Of a stretch of 64,000 nucleotides of DNA, positions 12,301 through 18,880 are shown in pieces. The stretch is from Cytophagales bacterium. Lineage in GTDB: Bacteria > Bacteroidota > Bacteroidia > Cytophagales > Cyclobacteriaceae. Within the stretch, counting starts at the first letter, position 1, and every line of letters begins with the position of its first letter. The notes under the pieces are model-generated. The model made no database searches. It was not told the DNA's origin and saw only the letters and a list, made by a program, of their open reading frames with translations. A program made the position numbers and the translations under genes. The stretch spans positions 620,001 through 684,000 of the forward strand of contig JAWPMT010000004.1 of the NCBI GenBank assembly GCA_033344775.1. Reading direction: 5' to 3'.

Positions 12301-15012
12301 GGTAGAAGCATTGTAAAATGAATTATCGGGTGAAGATGCTCTTAGTGTCACAGAACCTGGAGAGCCCGCTGAAAATACATCTGTAATGTTGTTAAATGTT
12401 GAACCGGTAGCGTCAGGGGCGATGATCGTATAAGTGACATCAGTATTGTCAAAGTCATTAGCCTGAATGATAGCAAGTGACTCTCCCGCCTGAACGGTTG
12501 CATCAAATATATTGAACGCCCTGTCAAGCTTAAAAACCACCCCGTCCCAAATTAAAGCCAGGACAAAATAATCGGTCTCTGCGTATTGAGAAGTGGCTGC
12601 CTGAGTGGCTTTAATGACTATGTTTCCTGTGGAACCTGCTGAATTTATTGTGCTCCCGGAAATACTCGCTCCTAGATCCGGACCTAAGATGCTGTAGGTA
12701 AAGGCCCCAGGAGAGTTACTCGTGATCTGGGTATTCAAATCCAATGAGGAATTGATGAGGAGAAATGGGTCTCCACTTATCATGGCATCGGGAGCAGTAA
12801 TGGTAAGTGTCGCTGTTGCAGTACCTCCTGCAAATCCACCAGAAGGTTCCTGGGTCGCTTCAATCGTAACAGTCCCTGCAGAGCCCAAAGTCACTGTTGC
12901 GTTATTAGCTCCACTTAGCGAGGTATTAATTCCGGTTTGGTCAATGATCTGGTAATTGATCGCTCCTGTAGAATTAGAAGAAGCAGCCAAAGTAAAATCA
13001 GGATCGGATAATCCTTTGGAAATATCATTAAAAGTGATTGTCGGATCGACAAGACTTACGTCATTGGATTTTGAGAAGGAATAACCTTGCTGTTGCCATA
13101 AAACTCCATTCAAATGACAACTAGGATAATGTGCGACAATGTTGAAGTAGTATGTAGTATTAGTGCTTAACCCCGTGACCGTGATGTTGGGTGTAGCTGA
13201 ATTGCCCGCATAGATCACTTGCTCACCGCTACCGGCATACGCTGGATCACCGGTTGGTACGGCTGTACCATTGGCAAAAGAAGTGAAACTATTGGTCGTG
13301 TTCATTCTGATCACATAGCCATCAGGTGCAGTTGCAGGCTCATCTGGGGAAAGCGGAGTAAATGAATTTAGTTCCATGCTACTGCCAGTGACCGTCCCAA
13401 ACACCGGATTCGTAGCTGTATTGTCAGAAAAATTACATGTGGTAAGTGTGATCTCCTTATAGTCCGCCACGTTAACATAACTGGTGCCATTGCAGGTGTA
13501 ATACACATAGGACCTGAAATAGTAAGGGGTATTGGGGTCCAAATTGGATATTGAAGCAAGGGCACTTGATGCACCTCCGACAAAAATCAGTTGCTGACCA
13601 GCATTCTCATATACAGTGTTTTGAGTCGGTAAAGTCATATAAGTAGCGTCGGGATCTGTAAAACTGTTCACATCATTGACATATACGAGAAATCCTGAGG
13701 GAGTCAGGGTGTTGCTCCTGAAAACTACCGGAGCCAAATTATTTACACCAACACTTCCACCGGTTGTACCAATTCCAGAATTGTAACCATTGGGTGGGGG
13801 TCCACACGTGTAGAGGTCAGTACTAAAACCTGTTGTTTCAAAGTACGGAACAGTGCTACAAAGGCTGTAGGTATAGACCTGAAAATAATACTGAGTAGTT
13901 GCCGTAAGACCTGTAATCGTCACATTGGGGGAAGCTGCTGTCCCTGCATATACGACTTGTTCTCCTCCTGCATAAACGGTGTTTGCAGTTGGTAAACTAC
14001 CATTCGTAGGTGCGGTAAATGAATTAGCGGTATTGATCTTTACCACGTATCCTAATGTTGCATCAGGGTGATTGGCAGCTCCTCCAGTGAAAGAATTGAT
14101 CTTGAGTTCTGTGGTTGACACGGCGCTTACATCCACTGCTGTGATCGCACTTGGAGCTGCTCCGCAAGTCGTATAGGTATAACTAAGCGGAGTAGTATAA
14201 TTCAGAAAACCCGTGCATTCATTGTAGGCATCAACCTGAAAATGGTATAGTGTATTGGGGGTAAGGCTCGTCAAAGCGACTCCAGGTGCTCCGGATTGAC
14301 CTACGTAGAATATCTGCTCACCTCCACCGTAGGTCGTACTGGCAGTAGGTGCTGTTCCAAAATCATCGGTATAAGTGGTGAATGAGTTGCTTGTATTGGC
14401 TGAGACAAAGTAATTTCCCGTCAAGCCAGTGGCATTTGCGGTCTCTAGCGTAATGGTGTTATCGGTAGCCGAGAACGTCGCTGAATTAAGGATTGTGCCT
14501 GAACAGAAGCCTGGAGAAAAACCCAGAATGCGGTAGCTATAGTCTCCGGTAAAAATCGGATTGGCGTATGCAAGTTTTAAAGTGTAATACACATCACTTG
14601 TGTAATCCAGTGAAAAGTTAAGCACTGTACCGGGAGTGGCAACCCCATCATGGATCACAGTGGAAGAAAGAATGGCACCACTATAGCTTGCATCTCTTTG
14701 CTCTAGTGTGGCTGCAACTTCAAGAGTTCCACTGATCCTCGTGTTTTCAATGGTCATACTGATCATTCCGCTGGCATTGCTGGGTCTGGATATTTCCCAA
14801 TAGTCCACCACATCAGAAGAGCCGTTTACTCCCCCTATGATCGTACCATCCTGGTAGATCCGTAGCACACCGGATGCACCTATCGCATCATTGGGCTCAG
14901 TTTCTGCCTGCCCAGAGACCGTAAAGGACACAAACATGGCGGTAAAAAGAAATAATAATTGAAAAAAGACTTTTTGGGCAGTCTTTAAACTCATATCAGT
15001 TGGCTTTTTCAT
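1..15012 (-). CDS. Giant secreted repeat adhesin (PPC, FN3-like, LamG, MBG/YDG domains), C-terminus outside window
   Basis: One minus-strand frame stays open in every stretch I translated from the ATG at 15012 to base 1, giving at least 5,004 residues. The N-terminus has a signal peptide (basic MKK start, hydrophobic core ending VSGQA at about residue 35); an internal ATG at 14994 is an alternative start. Next come a pre-peptidase C-terminal-like segment with the EPND motif (residues about 36-165), roughly four fibronectin-III-like modules (about 170-650), Ig-like segments, two LamG/concanavalin-like modules (about 1165-1350 and 1815-2025, each with a DEIRLWNV- or NTRIWSV-type motif), then MBG/YDG repeats from about residue 2230 to the edge. 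Known relatives are surface or secreted adhesins of Bacteroidota, often exported by type IX secretion; the sorting domain would be C-terminal and is not visible. Binding to carbohydrate or other cells is inference. Confidence 0.9.
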   Translation of the reverse strand, partial: MKKPTDMSLKTAQKVFFQLLFLFTAMFVSFTVSGQAETEPNDAIGASGVLRIYQDGTIIGGVNGSSDVVDYWEISRPSNASGMISMTIENTRISGTLEVAATLEQRDASYSGAILSSTVIHDGVATPGTVLNFSLDYTSDVYYTLKLAYANPIFTGDYSYRILGFSPGFCSGTILNSATFSATDNTITLETANATGLTGNYFVSANTSNSFTTYTDDFGTAPTASTTYGGGEQIFYVGQSGAPGVALTSLTPNTLYHFQVDAYNECTGFLNYTTPLSYTYTTCGAAPSAITAVDVSAVSTTELKINSFTGGAANHPDATLGYVVKINTANSFTAPTNGSLPTANTVYAGGEQVVYAGTAASPNVTITGLTATTQYYFQVYTYSLCSTVPYFETTGFSTDLYTCGPPPNGYNSGIGTTGGSVGVNNLAPVVFRSNTLTPSGFLVYVNDVNSFTDPDATYMTLPTQNTVYENAGQQLIFVGGASSALASISNLDPNTPYYFRSYVYYTCNGTSYVNVADYKEITLTTCNFSDNTATNPVFGTVTGSSMELNSFTPLSPDEPATAPDGYVIRMNTTNSFTSFANGTAVPTGDPAYAGSGEQVIYAGNSATPNITVTGLSTNTTYYFNIVAHYPSCHLNGVLWQQQGYSFSKSNDVSLVDPTITFNDISKGLSDPDFTLAASSNSTGAINYQIIDQTGINTSLSGANNATVTLGSAGTVTIEATQEPSGGFAGGTATATLTITAPDAMISGDPFLLINSSLDLNTQITSNSPGAFTYSILGPDLGASISGSTINSAGSTGNIVIKATQAATSQYAETDYFVLALIWDGVVFKLDRAFNIFDATVQAGESLAIIQANDFDNTDVTYTIIAPDATGSTFNNITDVFSAGSPGSVTLRASSPDNSFYNASTKDVTITIEGQPQSITFNPLANVTLGDPTFNLTATASSGLGVTFTSANTSVATVSGNTVTIVGEGTTNITASQAGGGVYDPASDVIQSLTVDPIGLIDQTVSASETSAICEVTTTVSVGSTQQNVNYYLRDNSDNSVIQGPVVGTGAGISFTAETLTASKTYEVYAELGSSSLVMTDKPVVTITPIQEQTVVLTQSNATSADVSLSSSQLGVDYYLRNNSDNTVLQGPLAGNGSVLAFTTETISAPTTYNVLAAASVPGDGVRNSLSFDGADDYATIPVLSGGTIFQSTVETWVYIPSSDDTDVNASIITHEQFDSGFGVGIPLYINISGGLIFAGNSDPEEGVTNTTGVAYPKDEWFHVAASFDGNSLLFYLNGIQVGSGFSFGFGTSFGGNWRLGRNHEATSDATKLIGGAVANTRIWSVIRSASDIANNMNTTFTTPQTNLVLNYTYSETSGNSIADLSGGNHTGTLVNALGNNTNWIEELILNGPCSLQMTDTPTAFDKPQITASDVTFNAPASLIFDGTEKAYTVSVATLTPPIPVGDLELTYEGRNGTTYASSATAPTNAGDYTVTAFVKASNTDYAGSVSEDFSITAFATTISLNLPGTNPEYSGSPQGISPTANDISSNPTLAILTEYKIQGSADPFSNTAPTNAGIYDVRANLASSEINYSAAEVTGTYTIDQGSQTITFNAIPEVACGQTTIDLSLYATSSTGATLTFVSDDLGVATISGNIATIVGAGFATITASQAGDVNNAPAIDQQQILTIAATQENFSVDNPADVLVCDGSPYVLPALTSGNYFSALGGMGTAYSAGDPITSTATLYVYGTGVNPSCIDENSFTITIENLPVDQLADVTTIGTYTLPGLTNGNYFTATGGTGTPLSAGDPISSTQTIYIFNEDAGTGCTRESSFVVTINPAPALHFDQAGSLSNYDYLSVPDANSLDVNEFTFEAWLNFDQLNTVAAGLDWRAIFSKSRYSDSYGLMVYAPSKLMRFYHAGVGAGFTDYTWSGLTAETWHHLAVKWDGTAQKTSILIDGTEVSSNTSVTGTMATNTEPLLIGASRDVAGDPYPFDGAMDEIRLWNVARTDAEILANKDIELQGTESGLVLYYNFSEGTINGDNTGLTQVPDRSTSGNNATFNSFALTGSVSNYVDGSGNGVVEGLPQSITFNALSNVTFGDADFNLGATASSGLGVTYASSDPAVATISGNTVTVVGIGTTTITASQAGDGTYLPATNVTQNLTVDPFASTINLNLPVTNPTYSGIGQGISPTANDAGGSPTLSLMIEYSPEGTGTFSTTLPVDAGAYDVRVNLAASETNFTATQATGTFTIDKAPLTARLDDASIVYGEIGANNHPATYTGFVNGETESVLNVTLGSPTAIFLNLGTGGNYNVGGPYVGAITWESNPELRITSNNYAITFESGDITSVTARPVNVTANPKSITYGEDANTGHSVIFEPYDEPGKRGLANGETAADFAGTVLFDIITEVNVGVYASTIIPNGGLTNANYAINFEAGELTITEKNLTITADNRSITYGDDADAGNTVTYSGFITGEDESVLGGDLSFTNITDVNIGTYSGVIIPEGLTSSNYNISFVEGDLTIGTRSIFVRAQSEVKIYGDVDPSITPIIASGSLVGSDAFTGAMTRDVGEDVGAYTIQQGTLTLGANYHITFLTTGSLSITRRDITVTVDAKSKTYGDADPAFTYRVTAGDLQGSDVLIGSLTRVAGENVGTYTIEQGTIDNSNYAITFDSNDLSINARPINVTADAQSKVYGNADPTLTYQVTTGALQGSDVLTGDMSRAVGENVGNYAIEQGTLDNSNYAITFVSDDLTINPLGISVTSEIKSKLYGDPDPELTFGIFSGTLINGDVLSGSLERVAGEDVGTYSINQGTLGNPNYTISFLSENLTVTARPITVTADPSTKVYGDADPSLTYQVTNGSLAVGDTFTGSLTRESGETIDETRSGLPGGLPLNINQGDLSVTNAGNYDLTFESGTFSITRRPITYSIEDATVVYGESFPGAVFNISAGSVAPGETLTLTESSVFVPIVQLRGVGTHVFTENNVNDATGVEILDGSGVDRIFNYDVTTSNNFNLSVTARPITVTADPKSKTYGDADPVLTHQITNGSLLSTTASTDVISGSLSRVVGENTGAYTIEQGTLDNANYHISYVSDDLTIGARAITVTADATSKTYGDPDPSLTYQVTSGALQGSDVLSGALTRDAGEGVGAYSINQGSLDAGSNYTITYQSEDLTINARPLFVRAQSEVKTYGDIDPAFTPIIASGTLVGSDMFTGDLTRDLGENAGTYTIRQGTLTAGSNYDITFISNGSLSITERILTITADPQSKTYGELDPTFTYQIASGALQGSDVLSGALGRANGEDVGNYAINLGTLDGGINYFLNFVSNDLTIGTRAITVTADAQTKTYGNSDPLLSYQLSDGALQFSDAFTGVLTRDAGEDIGTYAINQGTLDAGSNYDLTYVPDDLTISQRPIGLLVSSPDKIYGNSDPELTYSLFPGSILVAGDEFTGTLARNPGEDAGSYAIGLGTLSAGPNYTLSIVLPATLTIDPIALSITADNKTKVQGTADPALTYTLTSVALINGDQLTGNLQRVVGETLGDYAIQQGTLTAGGNYNINFTDGTLTITDRLLQMITFNALTDVTYGDAMFTLGATGGASGNAVTYIGDNPAVATVTSTGEVTIVGVGMVNITANQAGSATFAAADPVIQTLTVNKKDLVVTADDQSKTYGAANPALTVSYSGFVNADDAGFLNTVPVASTTATAASVVGDYAITAAGGVDDNYSFTYSDGTLTVNKATLTARLDDASFVYGTTTVQNHPVTYSGFVNGDDASVLSISPDGIIADVNEGGTLYINGHYLVDAVPYVGAIKWFDTNNTITAANYEINYTNGDLTVTQASLTITGDNRTVTYGEDANTGNTVNFGTFVSGEDETFLTGTLAFNNISDVNVGTYSGVIVPTGLTSDNYVITYIAGDLTINQATLTVIADDQSKIYGASNPSLTVSYSGFQNGDDESTLTTVPTASTTADETIPTGSYAITSSGGLADNYSFTYTDGTLTVNQATLSVTADDQSKTYGAANPALTVSYSGFQNGDDATSLTTEPTAATTADETSSTGNYAITASGGVADNYTFTYTDGSLTINQATLNVTADDQSKTYGAANPALTVSYSGFQNGDDETSLSTAPTAATTADATSAVGTYAITASGGVADNYTFTYTDGTLTVNQATLSVTADDQGKTYGAANPALTVTYSGFQNGDDETSLTTEPTASTTADETSPTGTYAITASGGLADNYTFNYTDGTLTVNQATLSVTAEDQSKTYGAANPALTVSYSGFQNGDDETSLTTEPTAATTADETSSTGNYAITALGGVADNYTFTYTDGSLTINQATLNVTADDQSKTYGAGNPALTVTYSGFQNGDDETSLSTAPTAATTADATSAVGTYAITASGGVADNYTFTYTDGTLTVNQATLSVTADDQGKTYGAANPALTVTYSGFQNGDDETSLTTEPTASTTADETSPIGTYAITASGGLADNYTFNYTDGTLTVNQATLSVTAEDQSKTYGAANPALTVTYSGFLNGDDETSLSTAPTAATTADATSAVGTYAITASGGVADNYAFSYTDGTLTINQATLSVTADDQGKTYGAANPALTVTYSGFRNGDDETSLSTAPTAATTADATSAVGTYAITASGGVADNYTFTYTDGTLTVNQATLSVTADDQGKTYGAANPALTVTYSGFQNGDDETSLTTEPTASTTADETSPTGTYAITASGGLADNYTFNYTDGTLTVNQATLSVTAEDQSKTYGAANPALTVTYSGFQNGDDETSLTTEPTASTTADETSPIGTYVITASGGSADNYTFNYTDGTLMVDQATLSVTADDQGKTYGAANPALTVTYSGFQNGDDETSLTTEPTASTTADETSPTGTYAITASGGLADNYTFNYTDGTLTVNQATLSVTAEDQSKTYGAANPALTVTYSGFQNGDDETSLSTAPTAATTAEATSAVGTYAITASGGVADNYAFSYTDGTLTINQATLSVTADDQSKTYGATNPSLTVNYSGFQNGDDATNLTAEPTASTTADETSPTGTYAITASGGA
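4600..7510 (-). repeat. Older array of about 12 YDG/MBG-type repeats of roughly 76-80 residues
   Basis: Within the adhesin frame the motif SKTYGDADPxLTYQV followed by GALQGSDVLTG, GEDVGTYxIxQGTL and NYxITFxSDDLTI recurs about every 228-240 bp. The clearest spacing is 228 bp (anchors at 6713, 6941 and 7169). These units are more diverged from each other than the 243-bp units, so they look like an older expansion of a related domain. Confidence 0.85.
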
Positions 15013-15252
15013 ATCGTTGGTCTCTTTCCGGTGGTTTAAAAAAATTTCGTTAACACTTATTCAGATTCAAATCGGCCCCAAGACGGTTGTGTCTTTTCGA
15101 TGGTTGCTTCACATGTTGACGATTTATTGACTCATCATCAATTGCAGCATTTCTGATCACAATTCGAATTAAATTTTTCAAATGAATAATTGTACTTATT
15201 AATGGAATACAAAGCTAGAAGGACGATTTAAGGCCATTAAATTATGTGGGTC

Positions 15253-15304
15253 GACAAAGCGCTACGGATTTGTCACTAAGTGTAGACAAAGCGCTACTGT
15301 CTAC
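15253..15304 (+). promoter_or_regulatory. Direct and inverted repeats between the adhesin and the sensor kinase genes
   Basis: GACAAAGCGCTAC occurs at 15253-15265 and again at 15285-15297, 32 bp apart (about three helical turns). The second copy overlaps a perfect 7-bp inverted repeat, GTAGACA at 15282-15288 and TGTCTAC at 15298-15304, with a 9-nt spacer. It lies in the divergent intergenic region, 110 bp before the likely kinase start. This is the form of a transcription factor binding site; the factor is unknown, and the neighbouring response regulator is only a candidate. Confidence 0.55.
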
Positions 15305-15413
15305 GTTTTGTTGACATGAAGCAACCGAATGACCCAAGTTTTCGTCTGGTCTGTGCCTTGTTCGAATGAAAAACTCCGCCCTTTTTGATTACTTTCACCT
15401 TAACCTAAGTGCT

Positions 15414-17939
15414 ATGAAATTCAGATATCAACTGCTTGCTGTCATGCTGTTGGCTTACCAATGGGCATGGAGCCAAAATCAGCAGAAGATCGACTCATTA
15501 AAGATGTTGGCAGAAGAGACTTCCGTAGATACCGTTCGCATTGACGCTTTTACGTTTCTAATGTCGGAAATCATGGCAAGCGATACGTTGGAAACTACAC
15601 GCTTGCGGGATTTGGCCATTGATGAGTCTGAAGTCATTGATTACTACATCGGCCTCTCTGACGCATACTTTTATTACGGCTTCATGAAAATGCAATTGGG
15701 CCAGATGGACTCAGCAAGATGGCACTTTGAAAAGAGTCACGAATTCTCATTACCCACGAATGATATAAGTTTCATCGCTCGGGCATTATCTCAGATTGGA
15801 TCGACTTATTATTATGAAAGTAAGTATCAGGAAGCAATCAATTATTACAATGCTTCTAATGACGCAGCGAAAGAGAGAAATGCTCCCAATGTTTTTGCCA
15901 CAAATACTTCAAACATCGGAAATATCTATTATTCTCAAGGAGAGTATGATTCCGCTATCTATTATTATAAAAAAGCTTCACCCATATTGGACTCATTAGG
16001 CGAGTCTGACCGATTGAACTTTGCAATTTCTTTACAAAGCCTGGGGAATGCCTATAAATCTAAGAATGACTTTGCGAGGGCATTAGATTACTATTTTCAG
16101 TCATTGCAAACCAGCGAATCTATCGGAGATAGTGTTGGTGTTGCCATCTTGCTGGGCAATATAGGTGGGGTCTACAACTATCAAGATCAAACAGACCTTG
16201 CACTCGAATACTTTTTCAGAGAAAAGAAGGCGAAAGAGCAACTGGGAATGAGAAGAAGTTTGGCGAATACCTATTATAACCTTGGTTGGGTGTTGATAAC
16301 CAAGAAATCCTTCAAGGAAGCTGAAACCTACATGAAACAGGCACTGGAGACCAGCAAGGCCAGCAACATTTCTGAAATGATCGCATATTCACACTCTGGT
16401 CTGGGTGAAATCTATTTGGAACTGGGTCAGTATGAGTTGACCAAATCTCATCTGGACAGTGCACTCTCCATAAGGGAAAAATTAGACCTGCCTAACGAAC
16501 GCTCCCAGACACTCAATTTGCTGGGTATGTTGGCTAGTCAACAAAAAGAATATCAGAAAGCCCTTAATTACTTTGATGAGGGACTGGCCATTGGTCTGGA
16601 GCTTGAGGTACCTGAACTTGTTCGTAACATTTCCAGCAATCAGGCTGAGTTGTATGCTGAACTTGGTGAATTTCAGAAGGCTTATGAAGCACATGTTCGT
16701 TTTAAAGCCATGGATGACACGATTCGAAATGAAGACAACACCAGAAAAATTGCATTGATAGAATCTGAGTATTCATTCGAGAAAGAGAAAGATCAGATTG
16801 AAGCCGCTAACCAACAAAACATCCGTACACAAGAGGAAAAACTGAAGCTACAGCAGTATTACACGTTTGCTTCGACTGGTGGACTCTTCCTGATCATCGT
16901 GATCGCATTTATCCTCTATCGCAACTTCCAACAAAAGCAAAAAGCCAATCAACTACTGGAAGTAAAAAATGCCGAGATCATCAAACAAGCAGTTGAGCTG
17001 GAACATAAGAACGACGACTTACAGGAGCTTTCTTACTTTAAACAAGGCCTGACGGACATGATCGCCCACGATATGAAAAACCCGTTGAACGTCGTGATTG
17101 GACTCTCAGAAGGTGCGCCGGATGCCAACAAGATGAAGCAGGTAAATCAATCCGGCAAATTAATGCTGCAAATGGTAACCAATATGCTGGACGTCCAGAA
17201 GTTCGATGAGACCGAGATGAAGCTCAACCTTGCTCCTCACACGTTGTTAGACATACTGGTACAGGCAAAATTCCAGGTGGAGTTGTTGTCCATTGCAAGA
17301 AGCATACAACTGGACTTTCAGCAAGTAGGCAAGGACATCCATTTGCATTGTGACCGGGAGATCATCATGCGAGTGCTGGTCAATCTCTTCACCAACGGCA
17401 TCAAATATTCTGATCCCGGAAGTAACATTACGGTGAAAGCTACCTCAATAAATGATCGGATCCAGATAGAAGTCGCGGACCAGGGAAAAGGCATTCACGA
17501 AGAAGACCTGCCATTTGTATTTGACAAATTCTGGCAAAGTGAAGCGAAAAAATCTGGTCAGATCCAGTCAACGGGACTAGGATTAACTTTCTGCAAAATA
17601 GCGGTTGAGGCCCACGACGGAAACATCCAGGTAAATTCGAGCCCAGGAAATGGCAGCACATTTTATTTTGATTTGGCCGTCGGAAATGCTGCTGTGGGAA
17701 CCAGGGAAAAAACATCTGAGCTTTCCAAATCAGAAGTGGATGCTATTCAAGAAGTGATTACGGAAATTAGAAAAATTCCGTTGTATCAGTTCGCAGATAT
17801 TGAAACGGCTTTGACAAAAATCACCTTACAAAGTGAGTCCATTGAGGAATGGAAGGAAGCCCTGAGGCACGCCGCTCTTAACTGGGATGAGGACGGATTC
17901 GAAAAATTGTTGAGTCAAAAGGAAATGAGTAAGCCATGA
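15414..17939 (+). CDS. TPR-containing sensor histidine kinase
   Basis: An ATG at 15366 gives a longer frame, but the ATG at 15414 is followed directly by a signal peptide (MKFRYQLLAVMLLAYQWAWS), so it is the better start (841 residues). A periplasmic half of about seven to eight tetratricopeptide repeats (residues about 90-440) precedes a membrane helix (about 485-505), a coiled coil, a DHp/HisKA domain with the phosphoacceptor in AHDMKNPL (His552) and an HATPase domain with an N box (NLFTNGIKYSD), DQGKGI and GLGLTFCKI. About 85 further residues follow. It overlaps the response regulator by 4 nt (ATGA), so the two genes are translationally coupled and are probably cognate. The signal sensed by the TPRs is unknown. 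Confidence 0.93.
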   Translation: MKFRYQLLAVMLLAYQWAWSQNQQKIDSLKMLAEETSVDTVRIDAFTFLMSEIMASDTLETTRLRDLAIDESEVIDYYIGLSDAYFYYGFMKMQLGQMDSARWHFEKSHEFSLPTNDISFIARALSQIGSTYYYESKYQEAINYYNASNDAAKERNAPNVFATNTSNIGNIYYSQGEYDSAIYYYKKASPILDSLGESDRLNFAISLQSLGNAYKSKNDFARALDYYFQSLQTSESIGDSVGVAILLGNIGGVYNYQDQTDLALEYFFREKKAKEQLGMRRSLANTYYNLGWVLITKKSFKEAETYMKQALETSKASNISEMIAYSHSGLGEIYLELGQYELTKSHLDSALSIREKLDLPNERSQTLNLLGMLASQQKEYQKALNYFDEGLAIGLELEVPELVRNISSNQAELYAELGEFQKAYEAHVRFKAMDDTIRNEDNTRKIALIESEYSFEKEKDQIEAANQQNIRTQEEKLKLQQYYTFASTGGLFLIIVIAFILYRNFQQKQKANQLLEVKNAEIIKQAVELEHKNDDLQELSYFKQGLTDMIAHDMKNPLNVVIGLSEGAPDANKMKQVNQSGKLMLQMVTNMLDVQKFDETEMKLNLAPHTLLDILVQAKFQVELLSIARSIQLDFQQVGKDIHLHCDREIIMRVLVNLFTNGIKYSDPGSNITVKATSINDRIQIEVADQGKGIHEEDLPFVFDKFWQSEAKKSGQIQSTGLGLTFCKIAVEAHDGNIQVNSSPGNGSTFYFDLAVGNAAVGTREKTSELSKSEVDAIQEVITEIRKIPLYQFADIETALTKITLQSESIEEWKEALRHAALNWDEDGFEKLLSQKEMSKP

Positions 17940-18793
17940 AAAAGACCATCCTCGTTGTAGATGACCACATCGACATCACTCGCATGGTGATCAATCACCT
18001 TTCAGCACAGGACAAATACCTTGTTCTCAATGCGAATAATGGAGAAATGGCGTGTCAAATTGCCATTGAAAGGCAACCAGATCTGATCCTGATGGACTGG
18101 GACATGCCGGTCATGAGCGGCGTGGAAGCCACGCGCCGACTTAAAAACACGGAAGAAACTTTTGACATCCCAGTGATCATTTCCACAGGTCGAATGACCT
18201 CTTCTGATGACCTGAAGGTAGCCCTGGAGGCCGGAGCCGTGGATTATATCCGCAAACCGATCGACTTTGTAGAATTGGACGCCAGGGTCAATACTGCGAT
18301 TCGCATCAAGGAACAGAACGAGGCCATCAAAACCCTGCTACAACAAGACATAGAATTGAAAAATCGCAAGTTAAGTACCGCTTCTATGCTGATCGTGGAA
18401 AAGAATGGGCTCTTGCAGGATTTCTCAACAGAGCTTCAAAAAATTGAAACAGAGGTCAATAAAGGCAGTCAGGACCTCTCCACACAGTTGAAAAACCTTC
18501 GTAAACGGGTCAACAATCACCTCGATATTGACAATAGCTGGGAAACGTTTAGACTTCATTTCGATGAGGTACATCCTGACTTTTTCAATGCCCTGACCTC
18601 TCAATTTCAGAACCTGTCTCACAAAGACCTCAAATTGTCGGCCTATCTCAAGATGGGTTTGGACAACAAACAAATCGCCCAGTTATTGAACATTACGCCA
18701 TCCAGTACCCGCACGGCACTGACAAGATTGAAACAAAAGATGGGATTGGAAGAAGAAATAAATCTGAGGGCAATGATTGGAGAATTGGGTTAA
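17936..18793 (+). CDS. Response regulator with C-terminal helix-turn-helix
   Basis: Residues 1-125 are a receiver domain with acidic pair DD at 9-10, phosphoacceptor Asp54 in LILMDWDMP and the conserved lysine in RKPIDF. A long helical linker (about 130-200) follows. The C-terminal 60 residues (LSHKDLKLSAYLKMGLDNKQ then IAQLLNITPSSTRTALTRL) form a LuxR-like DNA-binding helix-turn-helix of the type found at the end of Bacteroidota TPR regulators. The start overlaps the kinase stop by 4 nt. It should be phosphorylated by that kinase and act as a transcription regulator; targets are unknown, with the upstream repeats at 15253-15304 a plausible site. Confidence 0.93.
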   Translation: MKKTILVVDDHIDITRMVINHLSAQDKYLVLNANNGEMACQIAIERQPDLILMDWDMPVMSGVEATRRLKNTEETFDIPVIISTGRMTSSDDLKVALEAGAVDYIRKPIDFVELDARVNTAIRIKEQNEAIKTLLQQDIELKNRKLSTASMLIVEKNGLLQDFSTELQKIETEVNKGSQDLSTQLKNLRKRVNNHLDIDNSWETFRLHFDEVHPDFFNALTSQFQNLSHKDLKLSAYLKMGLDNKQIAQLLNITPSSTRTALTRLKQKMGLEEEINLRAMIGELG

Positions 18794-18857
18794 AGGTGAT
18801 TGATCTAGCCTGTGTAAGCTTTTATCTCCTAAATTCCTGTGCAAGGAAACCTGGAAT

Positions 18858-18880
18858 GGGGCAGCACCTGCCCCTTATTT
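18858..18880 (+). terminator. Hairpin terminator after the response regulator
   Basis: GGGGCAG (18858-18864), 3-nt loop, CTGCCCC (18868-18874), then TTATTTT. It lies between the convergent response regulator and NmrA-like genes. Confidence 0.75.
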
